DNA from: Victivallales bacterium
GTDB taxonomy: Bacteria > Verrucomicrobiota > Lentisphaeria > Oligosphaerales > Oligosphaeraceae
Reading direction: 5' to 3'
Assembly: GCA_017431185.1 (NCBI GenBank)
Contig: JAFRLP010000142.1
Span: 1 to 13,101 of the forward strand
DNA length: 13,101 nucleotides
Part shown: piece after piece, positions 1 to 7,680 of the stretch
Layout of the letters: each line of letters begins with the position of its first letter
Numbering within the stretch: position 1 is the first letter of the stretch
Position numbers and translations under genes: made by a program
The notes under the pieces: generated by a model
Told to the model about the DNA's origin: nothing
The model's input: only the letters and a program-made list of their open reading frames with translations
Databases searched by the model: none

Positions 1-2914
1 ACGCCTGTTCCAGCATGGCCTTGAGCGCCGAATCCCGCACGTCCGATGTCGCCTGGCTGACAGTGCCATCGTCTCGGGCATTGCTCCGTTTCAACTCGTC
101 CTCCCATGCGATGAAGGCGTCCAGCAGCCGGTTTCCGTGTTCGACCGTCCCCTTCTTGTCCTTGTCCTCTACCGCCTGTCGGAAAGCGGAAAGTTCAGGT
201 GATGTAGCCTCGGCAAAGCGAGTGTCCTGCATGGCGGCGGCGAGATGCTGTTCCATGGCAGCGGGAAGACGCTCGAATGCCTGGCCGTCCAGGGAGCCGT
301 CGCCTTCGGACAGTTCCCGCAGCCACGTGGGCACCGACCAGCGGCGCATGGTCTCCTCGTCCGCCGTTCCGTCCACGACCGCCGTCGCACCCTTGTCCGC
401 CTCCCTGATGGAATCCTCCACGTCCTCCAGCGTGGAAGGATCCTCCAATTCGTCAATGATGCTCACAAGAGCGGAACGCTCCGCCGCCTCCTCCTCGGTG
501 GCCTGCAAGCCGGAAATCTGGGCATCCAGTTCGCGGAGACGCTTCTTCGCCTGGTCCAAAGTCAACTCGCGATAGCGCTCCTGCGCCTCCTTGACGAGAG
601 CAGACAGCGCATTGTTCCGGTTTTCCACAGCCTCGGCGGCGGATACCTGTTCCGGCCTGTCGCGCAATGTCGCGGCGCCTTCCCCCGCGTTGTCCTTGCC
701 TGGCTCCTCGGCAGGAGAAGCATTCGCCGGACGAAGCAGGCCCATGCACTGCATTGGCTTCGGAAGCGGCTCGACCTTCCTGTCGTCGAGGGCGCTTTCA
801 ATGGCGTCCCGCACACCGGCTGGCAGAAACGACGTGTTCTTTGCCGAATCGATGGCGACAGCACCCGCCCTGGTCCTGGCAACCCATGTGCCGTCCTCGC
901 GGCGATAGGCGTATGTGGCGGACATCTGGCCCGCCTGCGGCAGCTGGCTGAGGTCAACCAGATACTGCGAAACCTTCCCAGTCACCTCCGACAGCACCAG
1001 TTCCTGGAGGAAAGCGGCCTCCTCGCCGTCCTGCGCCAGGGCGATTCCCCTGATTTCATCGCCTTCGGAAATGGTGACAAAGCAGTCCCCCCTGTCGCTG
1101 GCAGGCTGGAACACGTCCACCGTCACCGTCCCCTTCTTGTCGCGGAACATCGCCGTGTCACGCGCCGCATCCAGCAGTTCCCGCACGCCGGCGCTATATC
1201 CCATCAGTTCGCCAATCAACTGCGCCCCTATCCGGCCCTGGCGGCCATACCGCCCTTCGTCAAGCCCGTCAAGCTCCTTCGCGGCTTGCTGCGCCCTCTG
1301 GCGGTTGCCCTCCAGAAGGGATTGGATTCCCGCAGCCGTCAGGGATGCGGGACGCGCATCGACAATGCCGTAGTGCGCGGCCGCCTGGACCGGAGTGGAA
1401 TACCAGTCGGCTGCTCCCGTGAGCCTGTATCCCGTGGCCGCATGGTATGCGCCGCTTAGACAGGTGGTGGAGACGGCGATGGCGTTCTGGACCATCATCA
1501 CGCTGAAGGCTGCCCACATCCCGTCAAGGCCATTGCGGCGGTATTCGCGGAACAGTTCGCTGTCCCCCTTCCACAGCGGGTCGGCGACGAACTGGTTGGC
1601 TACATCTGCGGCGACCTCCTCGCCCCATTCCTCCGCAAAAGAGCCGGCTCCTGCCTTGGCCAGCCTTCCCAGCCACTGCCTGCCGCTTTCCTTCGCCGTG
1701 CGCAGCACCAGCCTCTCCGCCTGCCCCTTGAGGGCGCGGTTGGCCAGCCTGCCATAGAGACGCTCGGCCTGCAGCCGGCCCACGCCCCACATGGCGCCGC
1801 AGTACTCGCTTCCGATCTCGATAGCCGCCGCCGTCGCGGCCTGGCCTGCCGCATTCCAGTAACTCTCGCGTTCCGTCCATTCAGGATGGTGGACGCGGTT
1901 GTATTCCCAGGCTTCGTTGAACTTGTTTCCCGCAGCCTCGATTCCAAAGGGAACCGTCCAGCCAATGGTATGCCCGAAATATGCGCCTTTCTGAAGGCGA
2001 GAGGCAAGCGCGCCCGCCTCCGCGGCGGCCTTTGCCCCCTTGCCCAGTCCGGCAGCTGCCGCCCCGAGCTGGCCGCCGACGTAGGCGGTGGCCACGCTTT
2101 CCATCATGCTAAGCGTGCCCTCCGTGAAGGTGGCAGTCAGGGCGTTCGGGGTGTACCATGCCCTTGTCGCCTCGCGGCTGGGGATCACCTCCGGCATCTC
2201 CAGCAGCCTGCTGTAGTCGCGGTACATCTCGTTCGCGGCCTCCCATTTCCCGCCTGTGACAAGTCTCCCAAGGCCGGCTATCGCCAGGTCGTTCTGAATG
2301 CCGAACCGGCGATAGGCCCGCCACGCCTCGTTCCACAGCCCCGTGTCGTCCGGCTGTCCGCGGCGGATTTCCGCCATGTCGTCGAGGTGGCGCACGGTCT
2401 GGCTGGCCCATTGCATAAATGTTCTTTTTGCCTCCTCCGGCCAGTTCCTGTACGGGGAGTCAGGAGAGGTCTGGCAATAGCGCGCGAAGGCTTCAATCTG
2501 CTTTCCACGCAACTGGAGTTGTTCCGCAGTCGCATCAGGATTGTTCATCACGGCGCGGGCGCGGTTGTCCCAGTATTCCCACATGTTCCCTGTGGCAGAG
2601 ATGTTGTCCACGCCGCTGTTCGCCAGGTTTCGGTTGGCCTTCCTGGCAGCCTCAATGGAGGCTTCGCGATTCCCCTCTCCATAGGACATGCTGGCGAAAC
2701 GGGCGGCCCGCACGTTCTGGAGTTCCGGGGAATTGTCCGGAATCAACCGGCGGAGTTCCTGCATGAGCTCCTCATAGGTCGGCTCTTGCCGGGCAAGCTC
2801 CGTGTCGTGTCCGGCTGCGGAAGCCGCGCCCCTCTCGCCGTTCAAAATGATGTCGTCCACAGCTTCCCAGTTCTGCGCTGTCGCGGCGGGGCTGTTCAAG
2901 GTATCAAAGTCCAT
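1..2914 (-). CDS. Giant internal virion / ejection-type protein, 3' end outside window (at least 971 aa)
   Basis: I translated this frame codon by codon from ATG at 2914 to the left edge. It is open for 971 codons and has no stop in the window, so the C-terminus is missing. Residues 1-250 are mainly helical and rich in Ala, Arg and Trp. Residues about 260-490 alternate small-residue hydrophobic stretches (Gly/Ala-rich around 272-300, and 472-490) with a FAEEWGEEVAADVANQF segment near 426-442, a pattern I associate with large phage virion proteins that may contact membranes. Residues about 592-690 look beta-rich. Residues 755-830 are charged and probably coiled coil. It starts 4 bases after the stop of the 393-aa gene. 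Its ribosome site is weak (AGGA about 11 bases upstream), so coupling is likely. The position after nozzle and internal-virion-like genes fits a protein ejected with the DNA, comparable in place to T7 gp16. The function is inferred. No catalytic motif is visible, and a polyvalent protein with an enzyme domain beyond the edge is possible. Confidence 0.82.
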   Translation of the reverse strand, partial: MDFDTLNSPAATAQNWEAVDDIILNGERGAASAAGHDTELARQEPTYEELMQELRRLIPDNSPELQNVRAARFASMSYGEGNREASIEAARKANRNLANSGVDNISATGNMWEYWDNRARAVMNNPDATAEQLQLRGKQIEAFARYCQTSPDSPYRNWPEEAKRTFMQWASQTVRHLDDMAEIRRGQPDDTGLWNEAWRAYRRFGIQNDLAIAGLGRLVTGGKWEAANEMYRDYSRLLEMPEVIPSREATRAWYTPNALTATFTEGTLSMMESVATAYVGGQLGAAAAGLGKGAKAAAEAGALASRLQKGAYFGHTIGWTVPFGIEAAGNKFNEAWEYNRVHHPEWTERESYWNAAGQAATAAAIEIGSEYCGAMWGVGRLQAERLYGRLANRALKGQAERLVLRTAKESGRQWLGRLAKAGAGSFAEEWGEEVAADVANQFVADPLWKGDSELFREYRRNGLDGMWAAFSVMMVQNAIAVSTTCLSGAYHAATGYRLTGAADWYSTPVQAAAHYGIVDARPASLTAAGIQSLLEGNRQRAQQAAKELDGLDEGRYGRQGRIGAQLIGELMGYSAGVRELLDAARDTAMFRDKKGTVTVDVFQPASDRGDCFVTISEGDEIRGIALAQDGEEAAFLQELVLSEVTGKVSQYLVDLSQLPQAGQMSATYAYRREDGTWVARTRAGAVAIDSAKNTSFLPAGVRDAIESALDDRKVEPLPKPMQCMGLLRPANASPAEEPGKDNAGEGAATLRDRPEQVSAAEAVENRNNALSALVKEAQERYRELTLDQAKKRLRELDAQISGLQATEEEAAERSALVSIIDELEDPSTLEDVEDSIREADKGATAVVDGTADEETMRRWSVPTWLRELSEGDGSLDGQAFERLPAAMEQHLAAAMQDTRFAEATSPELSAFRQAVEDKDKKGTVEHGNRLLDAFIAWEDELKRSNARDDGTVSQATSDVRDSALKAMLEQA

Positions 2915-2918
2915 CTCG

Positions 2919-4100
2919 TCATCTATCCTGTTTCAAGAATGCATTGCGCGCCTGCACGAAGATTCGCCAGGCCTCGGTGTTCCCATTGGCGAAAGCGGAC
3001 CGTCCCCGGTCGGCCAGTTCTTCAGGAAGCCTGTCCCACGGGAGGGACAGGAACATCCTCGCGGTGACGCCAGGGAAGTATCCTGCGGATGCAGCCTGGC
3101 GGTATGCGTCGGCTGCGGCATAGTCGAAAGGCTGTCCGTCCCTGCCCAGTTCGGCCAGCAGTTCCCACTGGCGCGGCTGCCCGCTCCTGACCAGTTCTTT
3201 CAGGAGGGACTTCTGCGGCGACGAGTATTTTTCCCATGGGAGGCGGTCGAGCGTCTGGTAATCGAGGATGGAGAGCAGGGACGGATTCTGGCTGGCCTCC
3301 CACTGGTAGTCCTTCCGCATCTGGCGGCTGTCCGAATCCTCCTGCCCGGCCAATTCCTCCCTTTTCCTTCGCAGTTCGGCGAGTTGCTCCTGGACAGGCG
3401 CCCGCAGTTTCTCCTTCTTGATGCCCTCCAGTTCGCTTTCCTTCAACTGAATGGCATGGTCCAATTCCTCCAGCGCCTTTCTGACCCTGGCAGCCCTCTG
3501 CTCATCGAGATTCAAATCCGTCTTGACAATATCCAATTGCGCCTTCTGCGCGTCGTCGAACTTGACATTCGGCTGGACGGTAGCGGGATTCTGGCCGTCT
3601 CCGGCGCCTTGGGCTGCCTCCCTGGAATACAACGCGTCCGCCCGGAGTTGAAGTTCGTCGGCGCGAAGCTGCTGCGCCGACTGCTCCAGATTATATTTGT
3701 CCTGCCACTGCGCCTCGCGGAAATCGGCCTCCCGCTGGGCAAGGGAGAATTTCCTCTCCTCCATCTCATCCTGGCGGGCAAGACGGGCCTGCTGCTGTTC
3801 GTATGAGCGGACAAGCGCATCGTTGCGGAACTGGTTCTGCGCGTCCTCCATGTCCAGGCGGCGTTCCTGTAGCTGGAGGGACAGCAGGGCAAGGTCCTGC
3901 TGGCGGGAACGCTCCTTCTGCTGCGCCCTCATCTGGGCAGCCCGCTGCCGCAGGGCACGCTTCTGGAGAGCCAGACGCTGCAATTCTATCTGCCTTGCGA
4001 AATCCACATTGGCCTGCGCGGCGGCGAGAATGCCGACGCCGACGCCCGCGCCCCCACCTGATGCGCCGTATATCTGCCCGTATCCACCCTGCTGAATCAT
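2919..4100 (-). CDS. Coiled-coil internal virion-type protein (393 aa)
   Basis: I do not recognise a named family. The N-terminus has a Gly-rich, hydrophobic stretch (residues 15-30, ending in LAAAQA). A very long Gln/Arg/Glu/Ala-rich helix follows (about 31-165), almost certainly coiled coil. A short Gly/Asn/Pro break at 165-180 precedes a second charged helix (182-260). The C-terminal part (270-393) holds two similar segments beginning LPW (287-318 and 353-387). ATG 4100 is preceded by GGGAGGTG, a strong ribosome site, 11 bases after the 262-aa stop. Long helical, Gln/Ala-rich proteins between the nozzle and a giant virion protein are typical of podovirus ejection proteins, analogous in place to T7 gp14/gp15. 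That role is inferred from position and composition. A scaffold or other structural role cannot be excluded. Confidence 0.85.
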   Translation of the reverse strand: MIQQGGYGQIYGASGGGAGVGVGILAAAQANVDFARQIELQRLALQKRALRQRAAQMRAQQKERSRQQDLALLSLQLQERRLDMEDAQNQFRNDALVRSYEQQQARLARQDEMEERKFSLAQREADFREAQWQDKYNLEQSAQQLRADELQLRADALYSREAAQGAGDGQNPATVQPNVKFDDAQKAQLDIVKTDLNLDEQRAARVRKALEELDHAIQLKESELEGIKKEKLRAPVQEQLAELRRKREELAGQEDSDSRQMRKDYQWEASQNPSLLSILDYQTLDRLPWEKYSSPQKSLLKELVRSGQPRQWELLAELGRDGQPFDYAAADAYRQAASAGYFPGVTARMFLSLPWDRLPEELADRGRSAFANGNTEAWRIFVQARNAFLKQDR

Positions 4101-4111
4101 GACGCACCTCC

Positions 4112-4900
4112 CTATTTGCTGCCTGAAAGCGACTTGATGATCTCGGCCGCATCCTTGTAGTCCATTACGCTGTTGGTGGTGTTCTTATAGACGTCGTTCT
4201 TGAGCTGGATCGCGCTGAACATGTACTCCTGCCGCTTCTGCTCGTACTGCATCTGCACCTGCTGCACGGCGTTCGCCGCCTGCGCCTCCAGCCTTCCCCG
4301 GAGGATGGCGTAAGTCGTGTTGTCCATCACACGGCCCTGCGCGGCGGCCTGGTTGACCGCCTGGTTCAGCACCTCCTGTATCTTGGAGTCCCACGCCTGC
4401 CTCTCCAGCGACACGGCGGCGGAGATCGCCTCGTTGGAGAAGCCAGCCTTGTAGGCCTCGATCTCCGCGAGGATGTCCTCCCGGTCGGCCTTCTTCTGCG
4501 CATTCGCGTTGCTGATTCCGATGCCGGTCGATTCCCAGATCTGGGCGGCCTGGATCTGCTTGTCCGTGTAGTCGCCGGAGCCGATGGCGTCGAGGAAACT
4601 GTTCATCTGGTCCTTCGTCCATCCCTCGAATGCGTAGTTGCCGCTCATCCAGGCGAGCTGCGCCTGTCGGTAGGCTTCCCTGTCCACGTTTCCCTGGGCG
4701 TCGGTGTAGTCGTCAAGGGACACGCCGTAGTCGGCAATCCCCTTCTTCTTCTCCGCCAGCGTCCTGGCCTGGTTGTATTTGCTCATCGCATCGTAATACA
4801 ACTGCCGTGGACTCGACTTGCCGTATTCGCTGTTTCCAACGCCGTAGCTGTCGCCATTCCTCCAGGCGATTGTTCCATCCGCCAGTTTGTATGCAGGCAT
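4112..4900 (-). CDS. Helical internal virion-type protein (262 aa)
   Basis: I do not recognise the family with certainty. Residues 1-35 are polar and Gly/Tyr-rich. The rest is mostly helical, with Gln/Ala-rich segments at 113-150 and 160-235 that could form long helices. There is no signal peptide and no clear membrane segment. The start ATG at 4900 shares its A with the TGA of the preceding 47-aa gene (TGATG), and a GGAGGA ribosome site lies six bases upstream inside that gene, so re-initiation is likely. It is followed 11 bases later by the 393-aa coiled-coil gene. Size, composition and place just after the nozzle genes suggest an internal core or ejection protein, by analogy with the small internal virion proteins of T7-like phages. 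This is inference from context. Confidence 0.85.
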   Translation of the reverse strand: MPAYKLADGTIAWRNGDSYGVGNSEYGKSSPRQLYYDAMSKYNQARTLAEKKKGIADYGVSLDDYTDAQGNVDREAYRQAQLAWMSGNYAFEGWTKDQMNSFLDAIGSGDYTDKQIQAAQIWESTGIGISNANAQKKADREDILAEIEAYKAGFSNEAISAAVSLERQAWDSKIQEVLNQAVNQAAAQGRVMDNTTYAILRGRLEAQAANAVQQVQMQYEQKRQEYMFSAIQLKNDVYKNTTNSVMDYKDAAEIIKSLSGSK

Positions 4901-5043
4901 CAGTTGTCCTCCATTTTCTTGATTCTCCTCTCCAGGTCGTCAAGCCTGGACAGCAATGTCGCCAAGGCGGCCCAGAGACGGCGCAGCCAGGCCAGCAGGC
5001 CCGGCCTGTCGTTGGGGACCATCGGCTCTGGAAGCGCACTCAT
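4900..5043 (-). CDS. Small helical protein between nozzle and internal virion genes (47 aa)
   Basis: ATG at 5043 overlaps the stop of the 679-aa gene as ATGA, and the TGA at 4902-4900 overlaps the next start as TGATG. The frame therefore fills the gap between two structural genes exactly. The product begins MSALPEPMVPNDRPG. It continues as an amphipathic, Leu/Trp/Ala-rich helix (residues 16-31, with WLRRLW) and ends in a charged heptad-like segment (LSRLDDLERRIKKMEDN). The hydrophobic part is short and carries two arginines, so it is more likely an interface or peripheral helix than a true membrane span. The next gene's ribosome site (GGAGGA) lies inside its last codons. Its fit between its neighbours is the main evidence that it is real. 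Function is unknown. A small virion or assembly component, or simply a translational coupler, are both possible. Confidence 0.72.
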   Translation of the reverse strand: MSALPEPMVPNDRPGLLAWLRRLWAALATLLSRLDDLERRIKKMEDN

Positions 5044-7079
5044 CTCGCAGCCCTCGTCATGTCAACCCGGATTGCCTTGACCAAAGCGGGCGCGGCCAAT
5101 CCGGAGACCGCCACCTGCATGGAGCCGCCGCGCAGGCCGGTGGCCCGTCCGTCCAGCCTCGACAGCGTTCGTGTCGAAAGGTCGATTCGCGCCGACCACT
5201 GCTGCTCGTCGGAAGCGTCGTCGGAGAGTTTTCCGATGGCGCGGGCGGTGACCAGTACCGGCAGGGGAAGCAGGCTACGGCCATGCGCCAGCGTGAGCGT
5301 CTCCAGTTTGAGTTCGCGGTCGAAGTATCCTGCAAGCCCCAGTTCAGGCGTCTTGAATCCCCAGCGGATCGCGCCGATGGAAAACCGCTTCCCGGTCGCG
5401 TCCTCCGGCATGGCTCCGTAGATCTCCACCTCGTCGTCCGTCACCGATTTCACAATCCTGCGCTGGACATCGGGCAATTCCCCGAAAAAGACTGGCTGGC
5501 CGGGAACGGCGTATGCCAGGTTTGCAGTTCCGCCGTCCTCCGAGGCGGTGAACGATGTGTCGTCGGCAGCCGCCACGACGCCTTCGACCACCACCGGCCC
5601 GTCGGAATTCCCGGAATCGAGCCTTGCCACGCCGCCGGGGAGGCCGATGACAGGGGCCATCCCGCCGTCCGAGGTTCCCCAAAGGCCCGAACTGGCGGCG
5701 GAGAGTTCGCCCTGCGTCCAGGTGCCCGTCCTGGTGTCGTAGAGCAGGAGCATGTCGGGCATTCGGATTCCAGTGTCCCGCCAGGACTTGGAGAATACGA
5801 ACAGCCAGTAGTAACCCGTTTCGGGGTCATAGACGGCGTGCGTCCGCTGGTCCTGGGAATGGTCGATCTGGTTCTTGATGGTGCGGTCGATCTTGTCGGA
5901 GACGCGGGTTGCCTCGCTGCCCGATATTCTCCACACTCCGGCGAGACCGGCGTAGTAGAGGATGAATGGGGAGTAGAGGTCGGCGATGGTGGCGTGAGAG
6001 CGGCAGCCGGGAGGTGAGCCGGGGAACGGCTCCAGCTGGGGGGATTCCGGCGTCCCCGTGACAATCTCCACCCGGTTCCGGCGGAAGATGTAGGCGTATG
6101 AGCCGTTAACGGCTATGCCGGTGATGGCATTGTCGCTGCCGGAATTGGAGAGCAGGCGCCCACTCTGCGCAGAATAGACCTCGATGTTGCCGGGGAGGGG
6201 GCGGGAGAGGTAAACGGCGTCCGCGTCCCGCCAAAGCCTGGCGGTTGCGTCGGCATGGCTGGAAGACAAGGCGGAGTCGAGTTGGACGGTCGTGGCGTCA
6301 GGAAGGCCGATTATCTGCCGTGTCGCGTCCTCTTCTGGAATGGTGAGGAACGCGCCGATGTCGCCGACGGTCACGGCGCCCTCTTCTATGGTAAGGACGG
6401 TCGCCGCCGCCGTGCCGGACACGGACAGGGTGCGGTCGTGGAACCCGCCGCAGACCAGGCATCCCCTCCAGGCCCGGACATAGCGGCAGGGGGGAATGGA
6501 AAGCTCCATGCCGTCGGCGTCCAGATTGACCGTGAAGTTTACCGGCAAGTCCTCGTCCGCCGTCAAATCGGTGTAGAGGTTGTCCGTCAGCGCCTCCACC
6601 TCGGTCTGGGTCAGCGTGGCGCAGAGATAGAGCAGTTGCGTGTTGTCCGCCTTGGAACGGTAGAGCTGGTAGGTGACAACGGTGCCGTCCCCCGCAGGAT
6701 ACTCGTATGGGGTGATGGTGCAGGTGCAGGCGACGGACGGCTGTTCCTGTCCTGAAGTCACTTCCGCAAAGGGGATCTGCAGATACTCCACAATCAACCC
6801 GCCCTCCACTTCAAGTCCGCGGGAGGTAATGACACGGCGCAGGGCGTAGGTCACCCGCCGCCCCTGCGTCAGCGGGCCGGATGCGTTTGCCGCCCATTCA
6901 AGCGCCAGGGGGACCGACTGCTCCCTGGCGCCCATTGGCCTCCACGCCCCCTCGCCGTCCAGCACGACGCGGTTCAATGCGCCGCCGTCCGTGACGAACA
7001 GCCTGCCGCCCAGCATGGCATGGTCGGGGAGCACCGCGTGCTCCGCCGTCAGGATCTCTTCCACAGCCGCGTCGCTCAT
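5040..7079 (-). CDS. Nozzle / tail-tubular-protein-B-like beta-propeller protein (679 aa)
   Basis: The protein is beta-rich throughout and has no signal peptide. An opening segment (GGRLFVTDGGALNRVV, 24-39) and a later one (VTYQLYRS, 135-142) resemble strands common in podovirus nozzle proteins. Residues about 300-480 look like propeller blades, with repeated phrases of the kind NGSYAYIFRRNRVEIVTG (325-342), ILYYAGLAGVWRISG (373-387) and YDPETGYYWLFVF (417-429). The C-terminal part includes FKTPELGLAGYFDRELK (575-591). This layout matches what I know of T7 gp12 and P22 gp10-type nozzle proteins, which cap the adaptor ring and form the short tail. The start ATG 7079 follows the previous stop by three bases, with AGGTGA just upstream. 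The usual nozzle N-terminus appears to sit in the preceding 1050-aa protein, so the two may be halves of one functional unit. The family assignment is from recalled patterns, not a search. Confidence 0.8.
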   Translation of the reverse strand: MSDAAVEEILTAEHAVLPDHAMLGGRLFVTDGGALNRVVLDGEGAWRPMGAREQSVPLALEWAANASGPLTQGRRVTYALRRVITSRGLEVEGGLIVEYLQIPFAEVTSGQEQPSVACTCTITPYEYPAGDGTVVTYQLYRSKADNTQLLYLCATLTQTEVEALTDNLYTDLTADEDLPVNFTVNLDADGMELSIPPCRYVRAWRGCLVCGGFHDRTLSVSGTAAATVLTIEEGAVTVGDIGAFLTIPEEDATRQIIGLPDATTVQLDSALSSSHADATARLWRDADAVYLSRPLPGNIEVYSAQSGRLLSNSGSDNAITGIAVNGSYAYIFRRNRVEIVTGTPESPQLEPFPGSPPGCRSHATIADLYSPFILYYAGLAGVWRISGSEATRVSDKIDRTIKNQIDHSQDQRTHAVYDPETGYYWLFVFSKSWRDTGIRMPDMLLLYDTRTGTWTQGELSAASSGLWGTSDGGMAPVIGLPGGVARLDSGNSDGPVVVEGVVAAADDTSFTASEDGGTANLAYAVPGQPVFFGELPDVQRRIVKSVTDDEVEIYGAMPEDATGKRFSIGAIRWGFKTPELGLAGYFDRELKLETLTLAHGRSLLPLPVLVTARAIGKLSDDASDEQQWSARIDLSTRTLSRLDGRATGLRGGSMQVAVSGLAAPALVKAIRVDMTRAAR

Positions 7080-7080
7080 C

Positions 7081-7680
7081 TCTCACCTATGCCTGAAGTT
7101 GTATTGCACAAATGCACTTTCCAGAGACAATTCATAACCTGCTGCGCTATTATAAGATACATCATCAATGTTAATCTTATAATAGAATGGCGGGTTTCGA
7201 TTGTTTTTCCAAGTTGCAGTTTCGCCAGCAGAAAACTGGACTTTGTAACATTTTTTTTCTCCTTCATTTGGCACATCATGCCCAAACTTCTCAAATACTT
7301 GATATTTTTTTGCGGATATGTAAAACATGGCAGTTCCTCCAACATCCTGATATTGTGGCGTAACGGAAAATTCATTGTTGGCAACTTCATAACTGGCGGA
7401 AACCGCTCCGGTTTGGAACATTCTAAATCCCTGCATAGTATATGTTGCTGGAGTGCCACCGCTTTTTGTCATCTTGCTAGCCCGCGCCCTTCGTCTTGCC
7501 ACAGCCAACACACGGTTTCCTAAGGCTCTAAGTTCTGCGTCAGTCTCCAAATTTTCATATTCATCTTGCCATGATTGTTTTTCACTGAAATCAATAGATG
7601 CCCACCAATCGAATTTTCCATCAGAACTATTGTATGCGTAGACATAGCAGATCTTCGCCTTCACGACAGCATTGTACGCT
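7081..7680. other. AT-rich patch within the large tail gene
   Basis: By hand count this 600-base stretch is about 42% GC, while the DNA on both sides is above 60%. It encodes residues of about 852-1050 of the 1050-aa tail protein and stops sharply at the gene's end. The frame remains intact. It is most simply explained as a module gained by recombination from a source of different base composition. Confidence 0.75.

Noticed and set aside
144..1141. A 17-base direct repeat (144-160 and 1125-1141), encoding KKGTV twice in the giant protein
   Set aside because: The match is short, does not extend on either side, and lies in a long coding region where a shared short peptide can arise by chance.
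245..1459. Long plus-strand frame (404 codons), and a similar one at 1886-3067
   Set aside because: Both lie antisense to the giant minus-strand gene, whose frame is open throughout and whose protein has sensible composition. Their translations are Arg/Pro/Gly-rich without recognisable domains, as expected for antisense frames in GC-rich DNA.
2802..3806. Plus-strand frame of 334 codons
   Set aside because: It is antisense to the coiled-coil gene. Leu/Phe/Arg-rich translation mirrors the Glu/Gln/Lys codons of the real gene.
7020..7523. Hydrophobic-looking plus-strand frame in the AT-rich patch
   Set aside because: The minus-strand gene stays open and in frame through the patch. The hydrophobic residues are what AT-rich antisense codons would give.
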